DNA of 33,153 bases from Porogramme epimiltina (taxonomy: Eukaryota; Basidiomycota; Agaricomycetes; Polyporales; Polyporaceae): assembly GCA_900155495.1 (NCBI GenBank), contig FTLJ01000188.1:1-33153 (forward strand). The letters are read 5' to 3'. Below are positions 1-11,178 of this stretch, one piece after another (positions within the stretch are counted from its first letter, which is position 1; each line of letters opens with the position of its first letter). A model generated the notes under the pieces. The model was given only the letters and a program-made list of their open reading frames with translations. It searched no databases and was not told where the DNA came from. A program made the translations under genes and the position numbers.

Positions 1-362
1 GGCGGGGGAGATGCGAGATGGTCGGGCGGGCGGGGAGGGCGGGGAGAGGTAAATCAGCCCATCAGTCAATATTCGCACACACACAGCGAAGGGGAGATGC
101 AGAACAGAGATTGGGCGCGCGTGCGCCCGCGCTCGACGGACGCTCTCCCCGCGCTCTGGTCTGTTCTATGCTCGCTCGCGGCACGAGCACGCTGGGCACG
201 CGAAGCTGATGGGCGTCGCGGCGGCGCGGCGTTCGCGGACAGCACCGTCGCGATGGGGAGACGCCCGGTGCGCGCGGAACACGACAGAACAGAGACAGGG
301 CGAGCGCGGTGATGCACTATGATGGGGGGAGGGGAGGGGAAAGAGAGGAACGAGCGACGCAC
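1..362. other. Window edge without a resolved exon, downstream of the aldehyde dehydrogenase
   Basis: This GC-rich stretch lies on the 3' side of the minus-strand aldehyde dehydrogenase. About 65 C-terminal residues of that enzyme are still missing, and no clean exon for them was found here. On the minus strand near 205-170 there is a short peptide, [11 protein letters not shown], that resembles the conserved ALDH stretch following the last recognised exon. It soon loses similarity and lacks the expected AGTVWVN-type motif. The last exons may lie beyond the window edge, or the 3' end may be degraded. No other gene is supported. Confidence 0.4.
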
Positions 363-3300
363 TAGAGTGGAGGCCCGCGCCGAGCCCGTACGTGGTGTCG
401 TTCGCGAGCTCGATCGCCTCCTCCTCGGTGCTGAACTTGGCGACGGCGAGCACAGGACCGAAGATCTCGTCGCGGACCTAGCAGGCGCAGCAGCGAGCGG
501 TGCCGCGCGATCAGCGTTTGCCTAGCCCCACCGTGGCCGTCTGAAACTCACTATCTTCATGTCGGGTTTCACGTCGACGAAGACTGCGCGAGGGAAACGA
601 ACGCGTTAGGCCCGCGGAGGTGCTAAGTGGGCAAGGCACTTACTCGTTGGGTCGACGAAGTAGCCCTTGCCTGGACGCTTCTCGCCGCCGACGACACATT
701 TGGCGCCAGCCTGCTTCCCAGCCTCGATGTACGAGAATATCTTGTCGTACTGCATCTTGGAGACCTGCGGGCGTGGGCGAAACGGCATGAACGTCGGGCG
801 ATGCTCGCGCTCGGCGGGGCGAATGCGGAAACGCGACCACCGGACAGGAACGAGAACAAAAACTGACCACAGGGCCACCACCGTTTGCCTCGTCGAAACC
901 ATCGCCGACCTTGAGTTGCTTGAACTTGGTCACCAGGGTCTGCGGCCGGGCGCCACGAGTCGAGATAGTTCAGCAAGGGGGGGGCGCGTTTAGGGCGGAT
1001 CAGGGGGCAGACGGCGCACCTCGATAAACCCGTCGTAGATGGTGTCCTGAACAAACACGCGCGAGCCTGCGGTGCAGTCCTGACCGGTGTTGTACAGGAT
1101 GCCAAGCGCGACCCAGTTCGCAGCTGGCGCACAGAAGGGCAGAGAAGGGGGTTAGCACGGTGTTATCGCGCGCGTCCGAGACGGTCGCAAGGGACCGGCC
1201 GGACCGGGGTCGACGACGAACCTTGGTCAAAGTCGGCGGATTCGAAGATGATCTGCGGCGACTTGCCGCCGAGCTCAAGGCTGACCTGCAACAGGAACAA
1301 AGCGCACAAGGCTCGCGGTCAGCTTCCCCGAACAAAGGGGTGCCCCGGCCCAACTCGACTCGACTCGCCTTCTTGAGGTTGCTGTGCGCGGCGGCCTCCA
1401 TGATCCTGCGCCCGGTGACGGTGCTGCCCGTGAACGCGACCTTGTCGACGTCCTTGTGCGCCGCGAGCGCGGCACCGCCGACGGAGCCGAGCGAGGGCAC
1501 GGTGTTGACGACGCCGGGCGGGAACCTGCGGGGGGCACCGCCGACGCGGGGGCGGCGTTCGTGCGGGCGGGGGTGAGCGCTGGCGCGGAGGGGTGTGTGC
1601 AGGAGAACCATACCCGGCCTCGACGATGAGTTCGGAGAGTTTCTGGGGGGCGCGGCGGGTTAGTTATACGGCCTCGAGGGGTGATGTGGATGGGACGGGG
1701 CGCGTGGGGCGCGTGTGCAGAGGGACGGAGACGTGCGGCGGGGAACGTCCGCGAAGGCGAGCGTCGCGACGAGTTCTTGCCGCTCGGGCACGCCCGCGCG
1801 TGCCTCGAGAACGGTCGCACAGTGCGATTAAGCACGGGCGGAGATGGAGACACCGAGGCAGCGGCGAATGCTCGGTGGGCGACGGACGACACGGCCGTGA
1901 GGTCCGGGGGTCGGCCCATCGACGAACGGGACGTGGGTCGCCTCCTCGCCCCAAGGGGCACGATCGCGGATCATCCGTCGACGCGTTCGTAAGTGGCCGA
2001 ATGAAAGGAGGCCGTCGGCGCGGGGCGAAATAGGCACCTCGGCCAAATCGCAAACAAGCGGCAGCAGGGAGCAGATCCCTTCGCGGTGCCGGCTCGAGGC
2101 CCGAAATTGCGCTTCGTGTGGGTGATCCCGGTGAAGGAGTATGTGGAGACAGAGCGTAACCCCACTGCGACCGCGATCTGCAGCGCTCTCCCCGAAGAGA
2201 CGACGTCACAGAAGATGTGCTCACCAACGCGGTCAATGGGGTGATCTCCGAAGGCTTCATCACAATCGTGCACCCGCACGCAAGGGCGGGCGCCACCTTC
2301 CACGACCTAGAAGAGAGAAATTACGAGTGAGCGCGTTTGCACCTGCCGGTCAGAAGCACGAGGGACACATACCACATGTTGATGGGGTAGTTCCATGGGA
2401 TGCTGGCAGAGAACGTAAGTTCCGCTGTCGTGGGAGAGGATCTCGTGCGGAGGCTCACATTTGGCCACACACGCCGATCGGGTCGTGCCGAGTGAAAGCA
2501 AACTTGGTCTTGTTGTCGACTTCGATCGCCTAGGAATCCCCGAAAGATGTCAGCGAGTTTCTCCTTTTATAATACACGCGCCGGGGGAGAGGAAGGTGGT
2601 CGGTAGCGTCGCCCATCTTGATAAGATCCCTACCAGATGGGACGGTGGAGGTTGCCCGCCCATTGCGCTCGGGATCGTACAGCTGAACGCTTCTCGAAAA
2701 GAAAAGTTCACGAACCTGCCCAAGAATCTTGTCCGCCCAGCCGGCGTAATAACGGAGGCATGCGACGCTGTCACCGATGTCAAAGTCCCTACAGAACGAA
2801 TAGTGTTCAGCACATGTTGACGGCAGTAGCGCCAAGGGAGTACGTACCGCGCAATCTTGACGGGCTTGCCGTTGTTGAGGGTCTCGAGCTCAGCGAGTTC
2901 CTGGGCATCGCGTTCGATGAGGTCGGCAAGCTTGTTGATGAGGCGAGACCGCTCGAAACCGGTGACGTTCTTGCCCCAGGTGGTCTTGAACGCCTGGCGG
3001 GCTGCCGCGACGGCACGATCGATGTCCTTTTCGGACGCTAGAGTTTGGGCGTCAGAGTTGGGTAAGGCATACGAGACGATGACGTCGGAGAAGAGGGCAG
3101 CATCGACGATGCTGGCAGGGGCCGAGCTGGGACACCCGCCCTCCCGATCAGGATACAGTTAAGTGGCCGGGCGGGGAGCGGTCCCGAATAGGCTGCGCGC
3201 TAGGTCCGGCGGCAGACGGGGCGGGAAGAGCGACGCACCTGCGACGATGGAGCAGATCACGTCTTCGGTCGCGGGGTTGATGCACCTGTGTGCGCTCTGA

Positions 3301-3509
3301 GCACGCGGGGAGCGGGGAGCGGGGAAATGGGGGCAGATCTCGGCGGCAATGCACTGCGTCTGCCCTACGAGACCACGCGCGGGAGGCACTCACTCGATCT
3401 TCTCGGTCGAATCCACTGACGGCACGAACTCGTTGTTGATAAACAGCCCCGTCGGGACCGTGATCGTCTTGCCCGTGGCGGCGAGGGTGAGCGTAACTGG
3501 CTGGGCCAT
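363..3509 (-). CDS. NAD(P)-dependent aldehyde dehydrogenase, 15 exons, 3' end not resolved
   Basis: Oxidises aldehydes to carboxylic acids with NAD(P)+, probably in cytosol or mitochondria. The start is the ATG at 3509 ([13 protein letters not shown]). Exons read 3509-3394, 3285-3239, 3037-2848, 2788-2716, 2529-2459, 2402-2373, 2306-2225, 1642-1614, 1525-1369, 1285-1222, 1123-1020, 939-868, 764-644, 583-552 and 477-363; all junction phases agree. The joined 434 residues place the family's key residues one position from their classical numbers: Asn170 (IPWNYP), the FTGSTVTG cofactor loop, Glu269 (LELGGKSP), nucleophile Cys303 (GQDCTAGSR) and Glu400 (EIFGP). The usual length is near 500, so about 65 residues are missing. 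The 5' splice site at 1368 is GC (AAG|GCGAGT). The family assignment is very sure; the physiological substrate cannot be read from sequence. Confidence 0.93.
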
Positions 3510-4155
3510 AGTGTGCAGAGTCCGCAGACGGCTGGTGTGGGCGAAGGTGGAGGTTGACGAGAGAGAGAGGTCAACTGGCAAGATGACTTGCTTGCGCAGT
3601 GGCGCAGATGACCGGATTCTGGGAGATAAGCGGGTCGTCCATGGGAAGCGCAGATGATAGAGCCCGCGACCGAACATGGAACGGTACGTCCGAGTTGAGC
3701 GAGAGGGCGAGCGGTTAATTAAACAGGGGACTAGGATGCCCGGCTAGATAAGATACCAGTAGCCAAAGGCCAGTAGCGCGTTCCGTAGATTGCGCATACT
3801 CGTTCAAGCTGTGTTCTGGCGTCCACGACACATGGGTCCAGATACCAGCTTTCTAACGGCGTGGGCCTGGCGAACATAGGGCGTGCGAGGGGCCAGGAAG
3901 ACGGCCCGATCTGGACCAAGGTTCGTTATTTGCCGAGGGACCGGGAGCCCCTATGCTAGGGTTTGTGCGGGCGCCTGGCTGGTGAAGGGACCCCGGACGA
4001 CAAGGCCTTCACGCCCACGATCGTCCGCTGGTCTACCCCGCGGCGGCCCACGCCGTGCAGTATTTCAGACCACGCCCGCCCAAGGTTCACCCTCCTGCTC
4101 CTGCTCTCGAATCCGACGCGAGCAGCTCGACAATGTCTCCCGTGTCCTCTCCGTA
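3510..4155. promoter_or_regulatory. Divergent intergenic region between the aldehyde dehydrogenase and the 694-residue protein
   Basis: This 646-bp interval separates two outward-facing start codons (3509 on minus, 4156 on plus), so it should carry both promoters and 5' UTRs. It contains a TTAATTAA palindrome at 3715-3722. A pyrimidine-rich stretch precedes the plus-strand start. I see no defined TATA box and no additional coding exon. Confidence 0.5.
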
Positions 4156-6384
4156 ATGCCTCACCTCCACGATCAGCCGACGCCTCCAGATAGGTCTGTC
4201 ACACTTATCATCTTTCTTCCGCCCCGCACCGCCGTTAACCTCCCGCCCCACTCTTCCCAGTTCCGGTTCCGGTTCCAGAGCGTCCAGGCGAAAATCACGT
4301 CCCCCCTCCTTCATCAATCTTGACGACTGCAAGCCTATCCTCGCCACCACCTCTGCCAATACCTCCAGGAGCATAGGCACCGATGCCTCCACCGCTTTCG
4401 TGTTCACTTCCTCTCGCACCCTCCGTGCCTTGCAGTATCAGGAAGATTACGGCCACCGGCTTTCTCCCCACTCGCCTGCCGTCTCCTCCGGCCCACCCAC
4501 TCCTGCCACATCCCCATACGCCGAGAGCTCCCTGAGCGGCAAGCAGCGCGCGTCCTTGACTCTCTCGCAGCTTGTGCGGCACTCCGAAGGCGCCGTCGAT
4601 GCACGCCGCCTTCTCGGCCCCAAGATGCGCGCCGCTGGGTTCGTGCGCCTTCCCGACACGCTTCCCGAGCGCAGCAGCTCGAGCACCCCCTCATCCCCAT
4701 CGACGTTCTGCTCGGTGAGTGCGTTCGTCTCGCCGCCTAAGATCATCAACCCACCAAAGTTCCCGCCCATCGTCTTCATCAACCCGACGACGGTCGCGAC
4801 TACGCCTATGTGGGAATACCAGAGGGAGATGTCTTGGTCGCTCGCTCCGTCCGATCGGGAACCGTACAAACCCGGATACGCGAGTAGCAACGCCAGTAGC
4901 AATGGATCTAATGAATTCACTCCTGGACCCATCCAAACTGCGCCCTTTCAACGGAGGCCTGTGATACAGGCTACGCTACGTTCCTCAGGGTCGGATTCTT
5001 CTGGACTTCTCTCTTCTGCCTCCTCATCCACCCTCGCCTCGCGGTCTTCGCCCTCTACATCAACGTCCCTATCATCCGTCAAGGAAGGTGTTGAATATGC
5101 TTCGCGTTCTAGGTCCCGCAAGGGCAAGGCCAGAGCTCGTGAGGTCGAGCCCTCGGAATTCCCCTTCCCAGTAACCGGGGACGCACCTCGTTCGCATGGT
5201 TCACGCGGGTCGCGCGCATCCAGCGCGACCGCTTCGCCGACTATTATAAGCGGCCATCCTGCTGCGCCCACTCGTACCCCCCAAAGTGCTCCCTCTACCC
5301 TCTCTTTCCCCCTCGTCCCCAGCGAGAAGCCTCGTTCTCCACGGCGTCGCCGGCGGGCATCGGACGAAAAGCCTAAGAAGGCCAAAGCGAAAGAAGCCAG
5401 ACCCAGGCCGAAGCCTGCTCTTGCCTCACCCACGCCAATATTCGCAACGGCCCGACCTAGCTCTGGTCACGGACGAGAGTTCAGCTTGACCGAACTCTGC
5501 ACGTCGTCGCCGTTCGCCTGGACCGCGAAGTCGGAAGTGTTCGCGCCGCCCGCACCCATCTCCCGATCATCCGTCCGGATGTCATCCGCAGGCAGCATGG
5601 CGCCAGCGCTCGCCGCGTCCCGTGCGCGGGGCTCGGTCGACCTCTCTACCCCCCAAAACCAACCGCAGGCCCAACGCCACCGTCGGCGATATACGACGGA
5701 GTACGGCAGCGCCGGCTCGATCCCGGACCCCGCCATGCGCTTCCACCGCATCGCAAGCGCACCGCTGCGCCTGCCTCCGATCCCGGGATCCGCGCAGGAC
5801 TCCTCTTCGTGCTCCGACCGTGACGAGGACGAGGCCCTCAAGTCGCCGGACAGGGGCGGGAAGAACCGGCATGGGCTCCCGCAAGATCCTTCACAGGCCC
5901 TCGAGCTCGCCCTCGCTGCCGTGGCGGCCAGCGAGATCGAGGGCGCGCGATCGGGTGCTGCGGGGCTGTTCGGGCCCGACGGGTGGAGCGGCGGAAGGCG
6001 GCGGGGCCGCGACACGCGCGGAAAGGTGCTCGCGGCGTCGGAGACGGCTGAGGAACGCGCGGCGGCGCGCGCGGAGGCGGCGCTGGTGAAGGAGAAGGCG
6101 AAGGCGCGGGAGGACCTCGCGGCGCTTGAGCGCACGTTCGCGCGTAAGGCGGAGCATGGGGCGGACTGCGAGCAGCGGGACAGGCTCGCGAAGCAGGTGC
6201 GGAAAACGTGCCCTAGGGTGCTACTCGTGGTGCGGGCGTGGGCTGACCTCGGGCTTGGCGTTTGGTTTTGCAGAAGCATCGCGGCCACCACCACCATAGG
6301 TATCGCGGCAAGACGCTCCAGGAGGAGTACCCCCAGAGCGAGTCCGAGACCACGATGGTCGATCATCAAGTCTCCGTCGCATGA
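4156..6384 (+). CDS. Ser/Pro-rich, largely disordered protein of unknown function (694 aa)
   Basis: I do not recognise this protein. The model has three exons: 4156-4193, 4261-6196 and 6274-6384, with GT...AG introns of 67 and 77 nt and consistent phase. The first exon supplies MPHLHDQPTPPD. The second begins in a Ser/Arg-rich stretch followed by INLDDCKPILATTS, YQEDYGHRLSPHSP and GPKMRAAGFVRLPD, which look more ordered and may be conserved. The middle is rich in Ser, Pro and basic clusters (PRRRRRASDEKPKKAKAK), suggesting phosphorylation and nuclear localisation. Residues near 560-640 are Ala/Glu/Lys/Arg-rich and could form a coiled coil (EERAAARAEAALVKEKAKA). The final exon adds a His-rich segment (KHRGHHHHRYRGK) before TGA. 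Without the second intron the frame would read 40 further residues of no coding character. The exon structure is fairly sure; the function is unknown. Confidence 0.75.
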
Positions 6385-9300
6385 ATTGCCGACGCTTGTG
6401 TCAACACTGCTATTCCTCGCTAAGATCGTTCTATTCAACACACATTCTGGATCCCATTGCATCTCCCGTTCCACTGTATATCCCTGTATCAGTATTCCCT
6501 CGTAATGCCCCGGAACTCAACATGCTGCTATCGCCTCTCGGTCACCTGCCTCGCGTTCTTGCCCTCTAGAGCGACACCTTCGAACAGATTCGAACGCGTC
6601 CTCCGGCGGCCTCCCGCGCCCCATATCCGTACATCGCTCTTCTTTCCCCCTCTCCTGCCCTGCTTCTAGGTTATGTTGTATCCTCGCATTGCACGCTCCA
6701 CACTCCAAGCCCCACCCTTCACCCGCCCCCACCACATCACCGTACACACTCCCTGCCCAGGCCCCCTCCATCCGCCTCTGCTCGCATCCATACTTGTAGT
6801 CTCCACAGCATCCCATCACACATCCCCCTGCGTCATTGTCATCGTTGCACACCACACGTTCCTGCATCGCTCACCCGCATTCATGTACGCCCCCTCGCAC
6901 GCTCATCTGTTTATTGGTTGTATGCTCTCTCGCGTCATAAGTATTACCGTACGCCGCCGCCGCCGTCCACCCACCCATCCGTGGCAATAGACGTCTCGCC
7001 GCGCCCCGTACGCCCGCGACCCCATACATGATATCGCCGCGCGCCCCTACGAACGGGGCCACAGCCCTCCGCCTGGCGTGCCCGCATTTCCCGGATACCG
7101 GATACCGCCGCCGTCTCGTCTGGATCCGCCCGCCTGCAAGGTGCCAGCGGGCGGGCACGTACACGTACGGCCGCGCACCCGTGTCCTCCACCCCTCCGCT
7201 CGCGTTCTCGACAGGCCGCGGGCGCGCGCTCCCGCGCGGCTTCCCGTTCTGCCGTACGTTTACGAAGAAAATGAGCGGACGTTCCTGGCACCGAGGGATA
7301 CTCGATTACTTACTATGGGCGCGCTTCCGCCCCCACCGCCGCCACGCTGATCCTGCATACACGAAGGCAGATATCGGTGGGAGCTCGCTGTACAGTCGTT
7401 AGTTAATCGTGCGCGTACCTAAGTGCCCTCCGCAATGTAATCGCTTGCCAAAACGCCGGGGTCGTTGGAATGAGGAGGGCGGGGGTGTGCCGCCAGTGCG
7501 GCGGGCGGCCGTCGCGCGGACGGCGCGTGGACGCCCACGCGCCGTCGAGGCCCAGCGCCGTCCGCCGTCAAGTTGACAGCCCTGGAGGCTGGTCGGCCTG
7601 CGCACGGAGTTAACGCTGGCGATCAGAAGGGTGCACGGCGGCGCCCAAACGGGACGAGGCAGCAGGAGGGGAAAAGGGGAAGGGGGGGAAGGGGAAGGCC
7701 GAGGCGCGTCTGGGCCGGGAGGCTGCGAAGGCGCGTTGCGGTGCGCTGCTTGAAGTCTGCTGGAAGTCTGCTAGGAGTCTGTTGCTGCTGCTCGCGCGCG
7801 CGCTCCGAGGAGTCAGGACTGAGGACCGTCCGTCGGGTGTCGTCGAGAAGGCGAGGGAGGAAACAGGCACCTCGGCTTCGTCGCCCGCCTTTCCGCCCCC
7901 CGATAGCTTACAGGACTGAATGGGGGGAGGGGGGGCCGTCGCGACGGACGGTGCTGCCGGCGGTCCCTGCCAGAAGGGCCGCGTCGGACGCGGCCGGTGC
8001 GAGACCTGGGCCTCGTTGTGCGGACGCCGGGAGCGGAGCGTACACGAGCTGCGGGCGGGCGGGCATGTGGCATTCCTTCCCTCCTTGTCGGGCGGCGTAG
8101 AGCGGACTGCTGCTGGCAAGTGCGAGAAGGGCGCGGTTCGTATTTCATGACGCTCGGGCGCGCGGGACGCGTTTCTGCCGCGTTTGGAAACGGCGAGGCT
8201 CGGAACGGCGCGAGGTGTGAGCGGCCGGCGCGTCTCGTCGACGGAAAAGACGGCTGGGCGGGCGAACGTGGCGTTTCGACCGGGGCCTGCGCACAGAAGG
8301 TCGCCGTCCTGGCGACACTGCCGCGATGCTCGTGAGTTAAGGGCCCTGCGTCCCGATATATGAACTAGCCGGAGTTGCGACAGACACGTACCAACACATG
8401 TGGTTAACGTGCGGCTGTTGTAGACCGCACGCGATCAGGCTGTGCCGGGGCCTGTTTTGTTAGGGGGACTATGAAACAGTTCTATGGGAGGAAGTTCGTC
8501 AGACAAGCAACAAAAGAGTCCGGAATATGTCCCTACGGAAAGCGACTCGAAGCTGTGCGGAGATGGCTGCTGCCCGGTGGCCCTGGTAAGAGGCACGTAG
8601 TTGGGACCTCGCGAGTCCAGGGCTGTACGACTAGCCTCCTCCAGAAAATTCTGGTACGATAGCAGGAGAATGAACATCAGGCGTCGTGTTCGATGATGGG
8701 GTTCCTAGTCTTTGTAACCAGGGTAAGATGTGGGAGGCCATGGATAAACGCCCTAAATTGGCTCCGCGAAATTGCTCTGTTCGGCCGCGCTATCCCAATG
8801 CGTCACGACCGACGACGTGCCCGGACGTCGAAGGGTCAAAGGGAAACAGGTTATTAAACTTCAAGAAACTCGCAATGGATCCGCCCACAGCGCATGTCAC
8901 CGATATAGAAAGCGTCGCGCGAGCCCCCAGCCACCAGTCGCAGTTTTAGGCTTCAATCGGGCGACACGCGGACGCGCTGAGCGAGACGGGCCCTTTTACC
9001 CCCCCCCCCCGGGAGCCGGGATCATCTGCCTTGCATCTTGAAAGCACGAGGCCAAGACAAAGGTCTCCTGTTGGGCTGTACAGGGGCGTCGGCGCGTCGG
9101 CACATCGCCGGATTATGGGTGTGAGACGTACTAATTACCCAAGGCTTCATCCTCTTCTCACCTCCGAAGTTCTCCTTTCTTGTTCTGAGTCTTGAAAGGG
9201 GCCGAGATGTTGACCCGTAGGGGGGAAGGCACTTCAATGACCCGAGGTCTGCCCCTTGCCTGGGTAGCGAGCGTCGCAACCCGTCGAGTCAGCAAAATGT

Positions 9301-9761
9301 CAAGCCGGCATGACGACACGTGTGGGTCAGCATTACTTTCTGCTTCGGCCTCAGATCGACCATTTGCGACATTAACTAGAGTGTAAGCCGTGATATATAA
9401 TGGTAGGATGGTGGGTGACCCCAAAGTACCTGGACCACCTCCCCAAGAACCTAGCGGTCGCGATCCCGCCAACACGTTCGACCTGTGTAGAGTACTTAAT
9501 AGAGACCAAGTATAGAGCAGTAGGCATATACAGCATGCCCTTATGGAGATTGTGAGTGCGTCTGGGCACCGATGACGAGAAAACACTCAATGCGCTGGAT
9601 GCTACGTCATTCTTCACGATGGGCGTTGCAGACGAAAGGGGGAGCGCGTGCGCGCTTAGATTTCCTTTACGGGACAACTTGCGCGTCGCCCGCGACGCGT
9701 CACCTTGAGCCATACACGCTTGGCGCTAAGCCGGTCCTTGCTCTTCCCCTCCTCTTCCACC
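6385..9761. other. Gene-free region of about 3.4 kb
   Basis: No reading frame here shows a recognisable domain, and none could be extended by plausible splice sites. The first several hundred bases are pyrimidine-rich on the plus strand. From about 7000 to 8350 the DNA is strongly GC-rich, with a G-run at 7921-7936 and a C-run near 9000. From about 8350 to 9760 the composition is more mixed. There is no tRNA-like fold, terminal inverted repeat or transposase fragment that I can support. The last few hundred bases probably hold the promoter of the proteasome gene that starts at 9762. Confidence 0.5.
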
Positions 9762-10924
9762 ATGGTACGCGGCACTGGCACGTATCGGAGATCTCACTCT
9801 AACGTGAAGTACAGTTCAGAAACACATACGATTCAGACAACACCGTCTTCTCCCCCCAGGGTCGCCTACACCAGGTCGAGTATGCTCTGGAGGCCGTAAA
9901 GCAGGGTTCCGCGGCGGTGGGCCTGCGATCGAAGACGCACGCGATTCTGTTGGCTCTTAAGGTGCGCCTCTCGCTATTACATGCGAAGGACACTACTCAT
10001 ATCAATGCGAACACTAGCGTTCGTTCGGAGAGCTCGCATCGTACCAGCAGAAGATGTACCGAATAGATGACCATGTCGGCATTGCCATCGCCGGCCTCAC
10101 CTCCGATGCGCGTGTATTGAGGTGCGTTCATGTCTGTCCTCGTGGCCCGTATGGTCCTTCATCGCCGGCTCTAGCAACTTCATGAGGCAACAAGCCATGT
10201 CCTCTCGCATGCTCTTCAACCGCCCCGCACCCGTGAACCGTCTCGTCTCCGCAATTGCAGACAGTACGTTCTAGCTCCATCGAACGTCCACACCGTCTCA
10301 GCGCTCACACCCGGCTGTTGTGTGACTCAGAGGCGCAAGTAAACACACAAGAATATGGCCGGCGCCCGTACGGTGTGGGCCTCCTCGTGATCGGACAGGA
10401 CAAGCAGGGCCCCCATCTGTACGAGTTCTCCCCATCCGGCAACTCGTACGAGTACTACGCCATGTCCATCGGTGCGCGCTCCCAGAGCGCGAAGACCTAC
10501 CTTGAGAAGCACTACGAGAGCTTCGCCGACTGTGCGTCTCCCCTCCCCTTGACGCTTTGTGCCTCTTCGGACGCGCCGCTGACGGCTCTCGCCCCCTCTC
10601 ACCCTCCCCCGCCCCGCTCCAGGCTCGCTCGAGGATCTCATCCGGCACGGCCTGCACGCGCTGCGCGAGACGCTCCAGCAGGACAAGGAGCTCACGATCA
10701 ACAACACCTCGATCGGCATCATCGGCCCCGCGGGCACGCACGAGCTCAAGACGGGCGACGTCAGCCCCGAAGGCGACTTCCGCATCCTCGAGGGCGAGGT
10801 CATCGAGGTCTACCTGCAGAGCATGATCCCGAAGGAGACGGGCGAGCCTGCCGCCGCTGCCGCCCCGGCCGCTGCCGCGCCTGCGGCGGGTGCGGGCGAC
10901 GAGGACGTGCAGATGGGCGATTGA
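9762..10924 (+). CDS. PSMA1: 20S proteasome subunit alpha type-1 (alpha-6)
   Basis: Structural alpha-ring subunit of the 20S proteasome (Pre5 in budding yeast), acting in cytosol and nucleus in ubiquitin-dependent proteolysis. Exons: 9762-9764, 9815-9961, 10018-10121, 10175-10263, 10331-10531 and 10623-10924, giving 281 residues. The first coding exon ends with the ATG itself: ATG is followed directly by a 50-nt GTACGC...ACAG intron, after which comes [18 protein letters not shown]. The alpha-subunit signature ([20 protein letters not shown]) lies at residues 10-30, followed by [23 protein letters not shown] and RRPYGVGLL. The N-terminal threonine nucleophile of beta subunits is absent, as expected. 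The tail is Ala/Pro-rich and acidic (GDEDVQMGD). Order and motifs match PSMA1 better than the other alpha types. Confidence 0.96.
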
Positions 10925-11178
10925 GCGACGGAACTAGGCGGGGGAGGGAGGCGGGTCTGCCGGGAGGGGCGGTTGTAAAATTAGAGACGCTCGCAATGTT
11001 TTCCTTTCGCTCTCCCGGGGGGCTCTCGTGGACTAGGCCAATGTGTAACACTAGTGCGACGGACAGTCATGATGGCTGAGTTGAGTGTGTGCGTAGGAGT
11101 GCGACGAAAGCGGGTACAGCAAAGATTAAGTACTACGTGCTCTACGAATAGTTCCCATTAGGCGGCGGGGAAAGGGAG

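Noticed and set aside
5467..6474. 335-codon open frame antisense to the 694-residue protein
   Set aside because: It is Ser/Arg/Ala-rich with no domain. It mirrors the GC-rich codon usage of the spliced plus-strand gene, which has consistent introns.
7573..8119. Open frames on both strands in the GC-rich part of the gene-free region
   Set aside because: They are Arg/Gly/Pro/Ser-rich with no motif, overlap each other on opposite strands, and have no splice-supported extension.
8435..8949. Short open frames around 8435-8949 on both strands
   Set aside because: No domain, presequence or splice connection was found; lengths of 63-87 codons are expected by chance here.
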